Shown piece by piece: positions 9,748-17,217 of a DNA stretch of 19,461 nt. The notes under the pieces are model-generated. The model saw only the letters and a list, made by a program, of their open reading frames with translations, searched no databases and was not told the DNA's origin. The DNA lies in the NCBI GenBank assembly GCA_946480015.1, contig CAMLIL010000102.1, positions 1 to 19,461 of the forward strand, written 5' to 3'. The translations under genes were made by a program, and so were the position numbers. Source of the stretch: an uncultured Oxalobacteraceae bacterium (lineage in GTDB: Bacteria; Pseudomonadota; Gammaproteobacteria; Burkholderiales; Burkholderiaceae). Within the stretch, counting starts at the first letter, position 1, and every line of letters begins with the position of its first letter.

Positions 9748-11581
9748 ATCTGAGACCGTAGCGCACGCCGGCGAACACGGTGGCGCCGGCGGTGGCGTAA
9801 TTACGCGCCAGTTCGTATTGTTTGCCGGTCGCGTTGTTCCAGCGTACCAGCATCGACCAGTCGGGGGCAAACTGGTAGCTGGCGTGCAGGTTCAGCAGGC
9901 CGTACCCGCCCAGCGTGTTGCGGTTGGCGGTGTCGTCAAAACGGCGGCTGGACACCTGCAGCGACGCACCGGCGCTGAGCTGGCCGATGGTGTAGTCGGC
10001 TTTGATCACGCCATGGCGGTGCGCCCGGCGCACCAGCAGTTTGCCGGTGGTGTCGTCGCGCGGGTCCTGCCAGTCGAGCGCCGCGTTCAGGTCCAGGCCG
10101 CCCACTTGCGTGGCTGCGGCGACGGACACGCCTGTCAGTGTCGCGCGGTCGACGTTGTAGGCGCAGCCGCTCGGATGGGTGGCCGCTTCGACCGGGCATG
10201 CCGTCAGGTTGACCAGCAGGTCGCTCAGGCGGTTGCGGAAGTAGACCATGCTGGCGCTGGTCGCCCCGCTCTTGTAGTACACGCCGCCCTCGACATTCCT
10301 GCCGTGCTCCGGACGGTTGCCGGCCACGCCGAAGCCGGCGAAATACAGTTCGTTGAAGGTCGGCGCGCGGAAACTGGTGCCGGCGCTTGCATTCACGCGC
10401 AGGGCCGGGCTGATGCGGTAGCCATAGCCGGCCCCGCCCGTCACCCTGGAGCCGTACTGTGTGCTGTCGTCGTCGCGCACGCTGACGCTGGCCAGGTGCG
10501 CTCCGCGCCTGAGCGAGTAGGCCGCGGCCAGCGCGTTGGTCGCGCGCGAGCGGGTCAATGCGGCGCTGGTGTTGGAGACGACATCCTCGATGCGGCGCTC
10601 GGCGATCAGCTGCAGCAGGTCGCTGCCGACGGCCAGGTCGCTTTGCAGCGTGTAGAAGTTCTGGCGCGTCTGGATGCGGCTGATGTTGGCCGCGCTGGTT
10701 TGAGTGGTCGACTCGTCCGCCGTTTCCGACGCCTGCAGGCGCACGGTCCAGCCGGGAGTCAGCTGATGGCGCGAATACAGTGCGATGTTGTCCAGGTTCT
10801 GGACGGTGCGCGTGTCGAAGCTTGACGCGCCCGAATCGTATTGGGCGTTCAGGTGGCTGTGCAGGTACACCACGCCGGCCTCGCTGCTGTCGGAGAGTCG
10901 CACGCCCAGCCGTCCGCTGGCGCTGTCGCGGTCGTAGCCGTCGGTGTCGGCGTTATACGAGGACAGGCCCGGCCGTGTGGCCGAAAAGCCGCTGTCCTTG
11001 TCGCGCGCCAGCGAGAACGCGTAGCTGACCGCGTGCTCGCCGCCGGCAAACGCGACTTCGGCAGCGCGCGCACCGCGGCTGCCGGCGCCCGCAGCGGCGA
11101 ACACGCGCACCGGGCCGCTGCCCTGGCGCGTGAAAATCTGCACCACGCCGCCGATCGCATCGGCGCCGTACATGGTCGCCAGCGGACCGTAGACGATTTC
11201 GATGCGCTCCACATTGGTCAGCGGCAGTGTGGTCCAGTTGGCCGCGCCGCTGGTGGACGAACCGACCCGCACGCCATCGACCAGCACCACGTTCTGCTTG
11301 CCGTCGGCGCCGCGGATGAACACCATCGAGTTGGCGCCCGGGCCGCCGTTACGGGTGACCTCCACCGCGCGCTGCTGGGCCAGCAGGTCGATCAGGTTGG
11401 CCGCGCCCGAACGGGCGATATCGTCGGCACTGATGACGACATGGTCGGCGATGACATCGGCCGCAGCCTGCGGCGCGCGGCTGGCGGTGACGAGAACGGT
11501 GGTCTGGGCGTGGGAGAACGACGATGCGAGTGCGAGCGCAAGCGACGGCAGCGCCGCGCGGCGTGATACGTGAAAAATCAT
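9746..11581 (-). CDS. btuB: TonB-dependent outer-membrane cobalamin receptor
   Basis: Outer-membrane beta-barrel that takes up cobalamin with energy from TonB-ExbBD. The 611-residue length is close to E. coli BtuB. A signal peptide ends at about residue 25 (SHA before Q). A TonB-box-like segment TTVLVTAS follows at 27-34. The plug domain (to about 150) contains FIRGADGKQNVVLVDGVRVG and RIEIVYGPLATMYGADAIGGVV. The rest has the alternating pattern of beta strands, including the receptor motif FRAPTFNELYF. The last residues are GVRYGLR, without the usual terminal aromatic of barrel proteins. The ATG at 11581 has no good Shine-Dalgarno sequence nearby. The cobalamin riboswitch directly upstream makes the ligand assignment firm. 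It is the first gene of a ten-gene operon ending at cobQ. Confidence 0.95.
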   Translation of the reverse strand: MIFHVSRRAALPSLALALASSFSHAQTTVLVTASRAPQAAADVIADHVVISADDIARSGAANLIDLLAQQRAVEVTRNGGPGANSMVFIRGADGKQNVVLVDGVRVGSSTSGAANWTTLPLTNVERIEIVYGPLATMYGADAIGGVVQIFTRQGSGPVRVFAAAGAGSRGARAAEVAFAGGEHAVSYAFSLARDKDSGFSATRPGLSSYNADTDGYDRDSASGRLGVRLSDSSEAGVVYLHSHLNAQYDSGASSFDTRTVQNLDNIALYSRHQLTPGWTVRLQASETADESTTQTSAANISRIQTRQNFYTLQSDLAVGSDLLQLIAERRIEDVVSNTSAALTRSRATNALAAAYSLRRGAHLASVSVRDDDSTQYGSRVTGGAGYGYRISPALRVNASAGTSFRAPTFNELYFAGFGVAGNRPEHGRNVEGGVYYKSGATSASMVYFRNRLSDLLVNLTACPVEAATHPSGCAYNVDRATLTGVSVAAATQVGGLDLNAALDWQDPRDDTTGKLLVRRAHRHGVIKADYTIGQLSAGASLQVSSRRFDDTANRNTLGGYGLLNLHASYQFAPDWSMLVRWNNATGKQYELARNYATAGATVFAGVRYGLR

Positions 11582-11639
11582 CAGAGTCTACTGTTATGGC
11601 AAGCTTGATTATCCGGCCGACGTCCCCGTGGGCTGGATG

Positions 11640-11850
11640 AAACCGGAAGTGCGCGCACTTCCACCTGTCATGGCCGGTATCCGGGCTGGCAAGTACGGCC
11701 GGCTCACCTTCCCATGCTGACGCACAGTGGTTGACCGAGGCGGCTTGTCGCGCATGGCGACACTTGCTTACCGTTGCGGGGGCAGCACACGTTAGCCTGT
11801 GTGAGGCATCGTGTTTCCCGTTTAACTGCACACATGGACACGTGTGCGAG
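11640..11850 (-). promoter_or_regulatory. Cobalamin (B12) riboswitch controlling btuB and the cob operon
   Basis: Read on the minus strand, the btuB leader holds the conserved parts of an adenosylcobalamin aptamer in order. They are AAACGGGAAAC near 11810-11825, the core GCTGCCCCCGCAACGGTAAGC (11786 down to 11766), a small hairpin with stem TGTCG/CGACA (11762-11746), CCACTG (11730-11725), GCATGGGAAGGTG (11717-11705), and the B12 box AGCCCGGATACCGGCC (11687-11672). An inverted repeat GCACAC...GTGTGC (11847-11828) lies just before the aptamer. Binding of the cofactor should turn off btuB and, through coupling and read-through, the genes down to cobQ. Outer limits are approximate. No U-run follows, so control of translation start, or Rho-dependent termination, is more likely than an intrinsic terminator. 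Confidence 0.95.
11645..11662 (-). promoter_or_regulatory. Perfect hairpin after the B12 box (probable riboswitch expression platform)
   Basis: The 18 bases GGAAGTGCGCGCACTTCC are self-complementary and can fold as a 7-base stem with a CGCG loop, 9 bases past the B12 box. This is where the regulatory hairpin of cobalamin riboswitches sits, whose loop kisses loop L5. L5 here would be CCATGCG (11757-11751), and UGCGC around it can pair with GCGCA in this hairpin if its closing pairs open. The hairpin is seen; the kissing contact is inferred. Confidence 0.65.
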
Positions 11851-11866
11851 CACCAAAACGTGCGGA

Positions 11867-11872
11867 ATTATA
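11867..11872 (-). promoter_or_regulatory. -10 box of the btuB operon promoter
   Basis: The minus strand reads TATAAT exactly, overlapping the TAA stop codon of cobC. Transcription from it would begin near 11860 and carry the whole riboswitch. No good TTGACA-like -35 is found at 16-18 bases, so activity may be weak or need an activator. The position, just ahead of the aptamer, is the main support. Confidence 0.55.
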
Positions 11873-12404
11873 CACGTTCGATGGTGACGATCTCCCCGTA
11901 GGCGATCGGGTTTGGGGCGGCCGCCGCGGCACGGGCCATGGCGTGCGGGTCCAGTCCGCGCAGGCACGCGCTCAGCAGGCGGATGGTCCCGGCGTGGCAG
12001 ATCACGACGGCCGGATCAAGCGGCAGGGCGGTAAAAAAGTCGCCTACCCGCGCGGCCATCGCGGCCACGCTTTCGCCACCACCGGGGCGGTAGTGGACCA
12101 CGTCCTCGGCCCAGGCGTCGATCTCGGCGCGGGCGATGTCGTCCCAGCGGCGCATCTCCCAGGCGCCGAAATCGAGCTCCGTCAGACGCGCATCGATGGT
12201 GACAGCGTCCGACAATGCCGCGGCCAGCCCGGAACAGCGACGCAGCGGGCTTGAATACACCTTCGTGTTGGCTGGGAGCCGGGCGCGCAGGGCCGGCAGG
12301 GCTGCTGCCATCACTGCGGGATCGACCGTCAGATCTGTGCGGCCGTAGCACACCGATTTGTCCACCAGCGGCGCCAGATGCCGCACCAGCGTCAGAGTAG
12401 ACAC
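11868..12404 (-). CDS. cobC: Alpha-ribazole phosphatase, histidine phosphatase family
   Basis: Removes the phosphate from alpha-ribazole phosphate or from adenosylcobalamin 5'-phosphate, the final step of nucleotide loop assembly. The 178-residue cytosolic protein belongs to the histidine phosphatase superfamily. The phospho-accepting motif is LVRHLAP (catalytic His at residue 9), with Leu where most members have Gly; an RHxAP form is, to my knowledge, common in Burkholderiales cobC. Arg55 in SSPLRRC, Glu76 in TELDFGAWE and His137 in CHAG complete the active site. The GTG start at 12404 overlaps the end of cobS by 13 bases, and there is no better in-frame start before the RH motif. Phosphoglycerate mutase-like family membership is certain; the specific substrate comes from adjacency to cobS and cobT. 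Confidence 0.88.
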   Translation of the reverse strand: MSTLTLVRHLAPLVDKSVCYGRTDLTVDPAVMAAALPALRARLPANTKVYSSPLRRCSGLAAALSDAVTIDARLTELDFGAWEMRRWDDIARAEIDAWAEDVVHYRPGGGESVAAMAARVGDFFTALPLDPAVVICHAGTIRLLSACLRGLDPHAMARAAAAAPNPIAYGEIVTIERV

Positions 12405-13156
12405 AGGTAGATGGCTACTTCACTGACCTGCTGGACCGCGCCCAGGCAGTCGCCCGTGTAGCCCCCGATGCGGCGGACGAACTTGGTGCCGAGCCACCAT
12501 GCCACGGCGGCGCAGGCGCCGAACGACGCGGCGATCGCCGGCCAGGCCAGCCATCCGCCCGCACCGGTCAGCAGCACCGGCACCGCCGCGCATATAAACG
12601 CGATGGCGAACTCCGCGCGCGTCATCTCCTGCGCCAAGGGTTTGGCCTTGCCGTTTTCGCGTGCGTAGTCCAGCCAGTGAATCAAGGCCGCTGCGGACAG
12701 GCGTGAGAGCGGATGGGCCAGCAACAGCGCGGCGGTGGCCGCCTTTGGCGCGAGCAGCGCCAGCACGGTGCACTTGAGCCCAAGCAGCAGCACCAGCGCC
12801 ACCGCGCCGTAGCTGCCGATGCGCGAATCCTTCATGATCTCCAGCACGCGCTCGCGCGTGAGGCCGCCGCCGAAGCCGTCGCACATGTCGGCGAAGCCAT
12901 CTTCGTGAAAGGCGCCGGTCAGGTAGATGGTGGCGGCGGTCGACAGCAGTGCCGCGACCGGCGCGGGCCACAGCCAGCCGGCCAGTGCGTAGACCGCCGC
13001 GCCCACCGCGCCGACCAGTACGCCGACCAGCGGGAAGTAGCGCGCGGCATGATGCAGCCAGGCCGGTTCAAAGCCGACCCAGGCCGGAATCGGCACGCGC
13101 GTGAAGAACTGCAGCGCGATGAAAAACAGGCGGCACTGATGAATGATCGCCGGCAT
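12392..13156 (-). CDS. cobS: Adenosylcobinamide-GDP ribazoletransferase (cobalamin synthase)
   Basis: Integral membrane enzyme (CobS, also CobV) that joins adenosylcobinamide-GDP from CobU to alpha-ribazole or its phosphate from CobT, giving adenosylcobalamin or its 5'-phosphate. The 254-residue length is normal. The N-terminal FFIALQFFTRVPIP, the acidic metal-binding block FHEDGFADMCDGFGGG, and MKDSRIGSYGAVALV are classic family signatures, and hydrophobic helices fill the rest. The ATG at 13156 follows a GAGGA ribosome binding site (13163-13167) that overlaps the cobT stop, 9 bases upstream. It therefore forms one unit with cobT before it and cobC after it. Confidence 0.95.
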   Translation of the reverse strand: MPAIIHQCRLFFIALQFFTRVPIPAWVGFEPAWLHHAARYFPLVGVLVGAVGAAVYALAGWLWPAPVAALLSTAATIYLTGAFHEDGFADMCDGFGGGLTRERVLEIMKDSRIGSYGAVALVLLLGLKCTVLALLAPKAATAALLLAHPLSRLSAAALIHWLDYARENGKAKPLAQEMTRAEFAIAFICAAVPVLLTGAGGWLAWPAIAASFGACAAVAWWLGTKFVRRIGGYTGDCLGAVQQVSEVAIYLCLL

Positions 13157-13165
13157 GCGCTGTCC

Positions 13166-14200
13166 TCAGCCTTGTTTGTCGCTGACCTGGGCCGATTCGA
13201 AGGTCGCCATCTCGCGCACGAAGTTGACGGCCGCCTGCAGCAGCGGCAGCGCCAGTGCGCAGCCGGTGCCTTCGCCCAAGCGCAGGTCCAGGTTGAGCAG
13301 CGGGCGCGCGTCGAGCTGCGACAGCATTCGCTTGTGGCCGTTTTCGTTGGAGCAGTGCGAGAACACGCAGTAGTCCAGAATCGCCGGCTGCATGCGCGCC
13401 GCCGCCAGCAGGGCGCTGGTGACAATGAAGCCGTCGATCAGAAGCACCATGCGGCGCTCGGCGGCGCGCAGCATGGCGCCGGTCATCATCGCGATTTCAA
13501 AGCCGCCGAAGGTGGCCAGCACTTCCAGTGGAGCCGAGGCGTCCGCATGCAGCGCCACGGCCGCTTCGATCACGCGCTGCTTGTTGGCGATGCCGCCGGC
13601 CGCCAGGCCGGTGCCGGCGCCCACGCAGTCTTCCACCGCGATGCCGGTCAGCTTGTGCATCAGCGCTGCCGCGGCGGTCGTGTTCCCGATGCCCATTTCG
13701 CCGAAGCCGACCACATTGCCGTCCAGCGCATCGACCACTGCCGCACCTTCAGCCATGGCCTGCGCGCACTGCTGCGCCGTCATCGCCGGCGCGGCGGCGA
13801 AGTTGGCGGTACCCTTGGCCACCTTGCGGTCGATCAGGCCGTCACGCACGCCGAACACGTGATTGACGCCCGCATCGATTACCTGCAAGGCGCAGCCGTT
13901 CTGGCGCGCGAACACATTGATCGCGGCGCCGCCCGCCAGGAAGTTCTCGACCATCTGCCAGGTAACATCCTGCGGGTAGGCCGAGACGCCTTCCGCCACC
14001 ACCCCATGGTCGCCCGCAAACACCAGAATGGCCGGGGCGCGCACGCTGATGTCGGTGGTTTGCTGGATCAGGCCGATCTGGCGCGCGAGCGCTTCCAGCG
14101 CGCCGAGGCTGCCAGGCGGCTTGGTCTTGTTGACGATCGCGCTGTCGAGCAGCGCGGCCAGTGCCGGGTTGGCCGTAGTGGAGATAGAGAATGAAGGCAT
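13166..14200 (-). CDS. cobT: Nicotinate-nucleotide--dimethylbenzimidazole phosphoribosyltransferase
   Basis: Activates the lower ligand: it moves ribose phosphate from nicotinate mononucleotide to 5,6-dimethylbenzimidazole, giving alpha-ribazole phosphate. The 344-residue protein has the family blocks KTKPPGSLG near residue 26, VFAGDHGV, the NVFARQNG segment, [11 protein letters not shown], and LGEGTGCAL with the catalytic base Glu at about residue 310 (Glu317 in Salmonella). The start at 14200 gives the usual N-terminus; an open frame further upstream is not protein-like. No strong ribosome binding site precedes it. It heads the cobT-cobS-cobC unit and is divergent from the DUF2868 gene. No B12 riboswitch is visible in its short 114-base upstream region, unlike btuB. 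Confidence 0.95.
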   Translation of the reverse strand: MPSFSISTTANPALAALLDSAIVNKTKPPGSLGALEALARQIGLIQQTTDISVRAPAILVFAGDHGVVAEGVSAYPQDVTWQMVENFLAGGAAINVFARQNGCALQVIDAGVNHVFGVRDGLIDRKVAKGTANFAAAPAMTAQQCAQAMAEGAAVVDALDGNVVGFGEMGIGNTTAAAALMHKLTGIAVEDCVGAGTGLAAGGIANKQRVIEAAVALHADASAPLEVLATFGGFEIAMMTGAMLRAAERRMVLLIDGFIVTSALLAAARMQPAILDYCVFSHCSNENGHKRMLSQLDARPLLNLDLRLGEGTGCALALPLLQAAVNFVREMATFESAQVSDKQG

Positions 14201-14314
14201 GCGCAAGTGATTAAAAAGGTGGCAGGAAAGGGGCGCTACGATAGCACAGGCAGACGCGCCCCGTTGATGGCCGAACTGCGGCACAATTAGCATATTATTA
14301 TCGAGTACCCATCT

Positions 14315-15754
14315 ATGAACGAAGAGCTGGCAAGGAAAGTGACGCTGGTCCGCGCGATCGAAACGGCCGACAGCAAGCACGAAATCCTGAGCGACGACGA
14401 TCGCATGTACGCCACCCGCAGCGCGCGTGAACTGGCGCAATGGCAGGCGGCCGAGAGCAAAACCGCCGTCACCCCCGAGCATTTCCTGCAGCAGCGCGCC
14501 GAGCAGATTCTCAAGCGCCTGGCCGAGCGCACGCCTGCCTTTGCCACCTTCCTGCAACGGCGCAGGCTTGGCCCCGCCGTCTCGGCCGGCCTGCCGCTAC
14601 TGGCGCTGGCGGTGGGCGCGCTGGCCGACCGCATTGGTGATCCGCACCGGGTCGACCTGCTGTCGGCGCCGCTGTTGGCCATCATCGGCTGGAATCTGCT
14701 GGTCTATCTCGGCTTGCTGGCCGCACCGCTGCTGCGTGGCCGCGGCCAGGACATCCCGCCGCTGCTGCGGCGCGCCAGCGTGGGCGCGGCCGCGCTCCCG
14801 CGCAAGCTGCCGCATGCGCTGGCGGCCGGGCTGACCGCCTACGTGGGCGAATGGAGTTCGCTCAGTGCACGGCTCACGGCAGCGCGGCTGGCCAGAGTGT
14901 TTCACCTGTCGGCCGCCATGTTTGCCCTCGGCGCCGTGCTGTCGCTATATGCGAGAGGCCTGCTGACGCAGTACGTGGCCGGATGGGAAAGTACCTTCCT
15001 GGATGCTGCGCAGGTGCACACGATCCTGTCGGTGCTGTTCGCTCCGGCGCTGGCGCTGTTCCCGCTGCAGGGCTTTACCCTGGCTGATATCGAAGCATTG
15101 CGCTTCGGCGCGGCGCCCACAGCCGCTGGTGGCGCGCGCTGGGTGCATTTGTACGCGGCCACACTGGCGCTGCTGGTGGTGGCGCCGCGCCTGCTGCTGG
15201 CCGCCTTCGCCCACTGGCGGGCCAGCCGGATGGCGGCGCGCTTCCCGCTCGACCTGGACCATCCCTATTTCCGCACCCTCGGCAGCGCCGCCGGCACCAG
15301 CGCGCCGACCGTGCTGCGCGTGCTGCCCTACAGCTTCACCCTGGATGAGGCGCGCGACCGGGGCCTGGCCGATATCGCGGTGGCGCTGCTGGGCGAACAG
15401 ACCCGGTTGATGCTGCGGCCGTCCGCCTCGTACGGCGACGACGTGCAGGATGCGTTGGGCGGCGCCGATCTGAACGATCCCGCGGTCGGCACCACCGCCG
15501 TGCTGTTCAATCTGGCGGCCACACCCGAAGCGGAAAACCACGGCGCCTTTCTGGGCCATCTGGTGCGCCAGTCCAGCCGGCCGGTGCTGGCGCTGCTGGA
15601 CGAATCGGCTTTCGCCGAACGCATGGACGACGATGCGCGCCTGAGCGAGCGGATCGCGCTGTGGCAGCAGTTCTGTGTCTATAACAAGGCGCGTGCGCTG
15701 GTGGTCAACCTGCTGCATCCGGAGCGCCGTCCGGTCGATGGAGCCGCCTTATGA
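14315..15754 (+). CDS. DUF2868 family membrane protein of unknown function
   Basis: A 479-residue protein that I recognise as DUF2868 from its N-terminal pattern ([27 protein letters not shown] near residues 12-66), its length and its partner gene. The first 80 residues are charged and helical. Likely transmembrane segments lie near residues 86-104, 117-139, 195-213, 235-255 and 276-299. A C-terminal part of about 160 residues (about 315-479) appears cytosolic and has alternating hydrophobic strands, such as TAVLFNLAA and [12 protein letters not shown], suggestive of an alpha/beta fold. Its stop overlaps the next start as ATGA, so the two are probably made together and may form one complex. 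No enzymatic motif is evident. A role in membrane GTPase function is only guilt by association. No convincing promoter was found in the 114 bases shared with cobT. Confidence 0.85.
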   Translation: MNEELARKVTLVRAIETADSKHEILSDDDRMYATRSARELAQWQAAESKTAVTPEHFLQQRAEQILKRLAERTPAFATFLQRRRLGPAVSAGLPLLALAVGALADRIGDPHRVDLLSAPLLAIIGWNLLVYLGLLAAPLLRGRGQDIPPLLRRASVGAAALPRKLPHALAAGLTAYVGEWSSLSARLTAARLARVFHLSAAMFALGAVLSLYARGLLTQYVAGWESTFLDAAQVHTILSVLFAPALALFPLQGFTLADIEALRFGAAPTAAGGARWVHLYAATLALLVVAPRLLLAAFAHWRASRMAARFPLDLDHPYFRTLGSAAGTSAPTVLRVLPYSFTLDEARDRGLADIAVALLGEQTRLMLRPSASYGDDVQDALGGADLNDPAVGTTAVLFNLAATPEAENHGAFLGHLVRQSSRPVLALLDESAFAERMDDDARLSERIALWQQFCVYNKARALVVNLLHPERRPVDGAAL

Positions 15755-17217
15755 ACCCGGCACAGGTCGCGCTGGCGCTGGTCTCGCATACCAACAACGG
15801 CAAGACCACTCTGGCACGCACGCTGGTCGGCATCGATGTCGGCGAGGTGCGCGATGCCGCCCACGTCACCACCATGGCCGAAGCCCATCCGCTGCTGCGC
15901 ACGCCCGAAGGCGACAGCCTGGAACTGTGGGATACGCCCGGCTTCGGCGATTCGGTGCGCCTGCTGCGCCGCCTTGCGCTGGCGGGCAACCCGATCGGCT
16001 GGTTTCTGCGGGAGGTAATCGACCGCTACCGCGACCGTTCATTCTGGCTCAGCCAGCAGGCACTGCGCACCGCGCGTGATTCGGCCGACGTGGTGCTGTA
16101 CCTGGTCAACTCGTCCGAACACCCGCGCGACGCCGGTTATCTGCCTGCCGAAATGAAGATCCTCGAATGGCTGGGAAAACCGGTGCTGGTGCTGTTGAAC
16201 CAGCTGGGGCCTCCACGCCCGCCCGCCGAAGAGCGCGACGAGCAGCAGCGCTGGAAGCTGCACCTGGACCAGTTCCCCATCGTGGGTGGCGTGCTGGCGC
16301 TGGATGCGTTCGCGCGCTGCTGGGTGCATGAGCGGGTGTTCTACGACGCCGTCGGGGCACTGCTCGATCCGGAAAAGCAGCCCGGCTACGCGCGCCTGTT
16401 CGCGCTGTGGGAGCGCTACAACATCGAACGCTTTCACGCAGCGATGAGTCTGATCGGCGCGCAGTTGGCCGCCGCGGCGCGTGACGTCGAGCCGATTTCA
16501 CAGGAGGAGGGCGGCATGCTGCAATCGGCCCTGAAGGTGGTCGGCCTGGGCAAGGGCACGCAGAAAAGCCGGCAGGAGCAGGCCATGACGAAGCTGCTGG
16601 AACGCTTGAATGCCTCCATCGCCAGCACCACCGGCCAGCTGCTCAAGCTGCACCAGCTGGACCCCGGCGAGACCGGCCGGATTCATGCGCGCGTGCGCGA
16701 GCACTTCGCGGTGCGCGCGCCGGTCGACAAAACCCAGGCCAGCCTGCTGGGCGCGATCGTGTCGGGTGCGGCCACCGGGCTATCGGCGGATTTGATGGCG
16801 GGCGGCCTGACCTTCGGCGGCGGCGCGCTGATCGGCGGGATCGTCGGTGCGCTGACCATGGCGGGCGCCGCATGGGGCTTCAACACCACCACCCGGCGCG
16901 ACCAGCCGAGCGTGCAGTTCGCCGACGACTTTTTGCACTCGCTGCTGGTATCGAGCGTGCTGCGCTATTTGGCCGTGGCCCATTTCGGACGCGGGCGCGG
17001 CAACTTTGTCGAAGGCGAAGCGCCCGCCTTCTGGCAGGAGGAGCTGGAGGACGCACTGGGTCGCCATCCCCCAGGCTCGGCGTGGCAGGAAGTGCGCGAC
17101 GGCGCGGACGGCGAGCAGCTGGCACGCATGGCCGGCGCCATCACGCGCGACGTGCTCGATCATCTGTACCCGGGCAGCCTGCCAGTGTCGCGCCTGGAAT
17201 CGGACGGCCCGGTTTAG
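15751..17217 (+). CDS. DUF3482 GTPase-like membrane protein
   Basis: A 488-residue protein with an N-terminal Era/HSR1-like G domain and a C-terminal DUF3482 region. The G1 loop is SHTNNGKTT at 12-20, with Ser in place of the first Gly of GxxxxGKT. G3 is normal, DTPGFGD at 61-67. The G4 position reads NQLG at 149-152 instead of NKxD, so guanine specificity is not assured. Residues about 330-376 form a glycine-rich hydrophobic hairpin (GAIVSGAATG to GALTMAGAAWGF) that could insert in a membrane, as in glycine-zipper proteins. It overlaps the DUF2868 gene by 4 bases. Its TAG stop also overlaps the stop of the convergent TonB receptor gene (17214-17217). The cellular role is unknown; binding of GTP rather than ATP is inferred from family likeness only. 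Confidence 0.87.
   Translation: MNPAQVALALVSHTNNGKTTLARTLVGIDVGEVRDAAHVTTMAEAHPLLRTPEGDSLELWDTPGFGDSVRLLRRLALAGNPIGWFLREVIDRYRDRSFWLSQQALRTARDSADVVLYLVNSSEHPRDAGYLPAEMKILEWLGKPVLVLLNQLGPPRPPAEERDEQQRWKLHLDQFPIVGGVLALDAFARCWVHERVFYDAVGALLDPEKQPGYARLFALWERYNIERFHAAMSLIGAQLAAAARDVEPISQEEGGMLQSALKVVGLGKGTQKSRQEQAMTKLLERLNASIASTTGQLLKLHQLDPGETGRIHARVREHFAVRAPVDKTQASLLGAIVSGAATGLSADLMAGGLTFGGGALIGGIVGALTMAGAAWGFNTTTRRDQPSVQFADDFLHSLLVSSVLRYLAVAHFGRGRGNFVEGEAPAFWQEELEDALGRHPPGSAWQEVRDGADGEQLARMAGAITRDVLDHLYPGSLPVSRLESDGPV

Noticed and set aside
11640..11665. Intrinsic terminator in the btuB leader
   Set aside because: The hairpin is perfect, but the minus strand continues GGTTTCATCC with no run of T, so it does not meet terminator criteria.
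11828..11847. Inverted repeat GCACAC/GTGTGC as an operator for a repressor
   Set aside because: It sits downstream of the probable start site, next to the aptamer, and is more simply an RNA stem of the riboswitch leader.
11868..12404. CobC as an inactive phosphatase because of RHL instead of RHG
   Set aside because: The catalytic His, Arg, Glu and second His are all kept. The residue after the His varies in this family, so loss of activity is not supported.
14201..14314. A second B12 riboswitch or clear promoters between cobT and the DUF2868 gene
   Set aside because: The 114 bases lack a B12 box and core, and are too short for the aptamer. AT-rich hexamers near 14284-14300 have no -35 at proper spacing on either strand.
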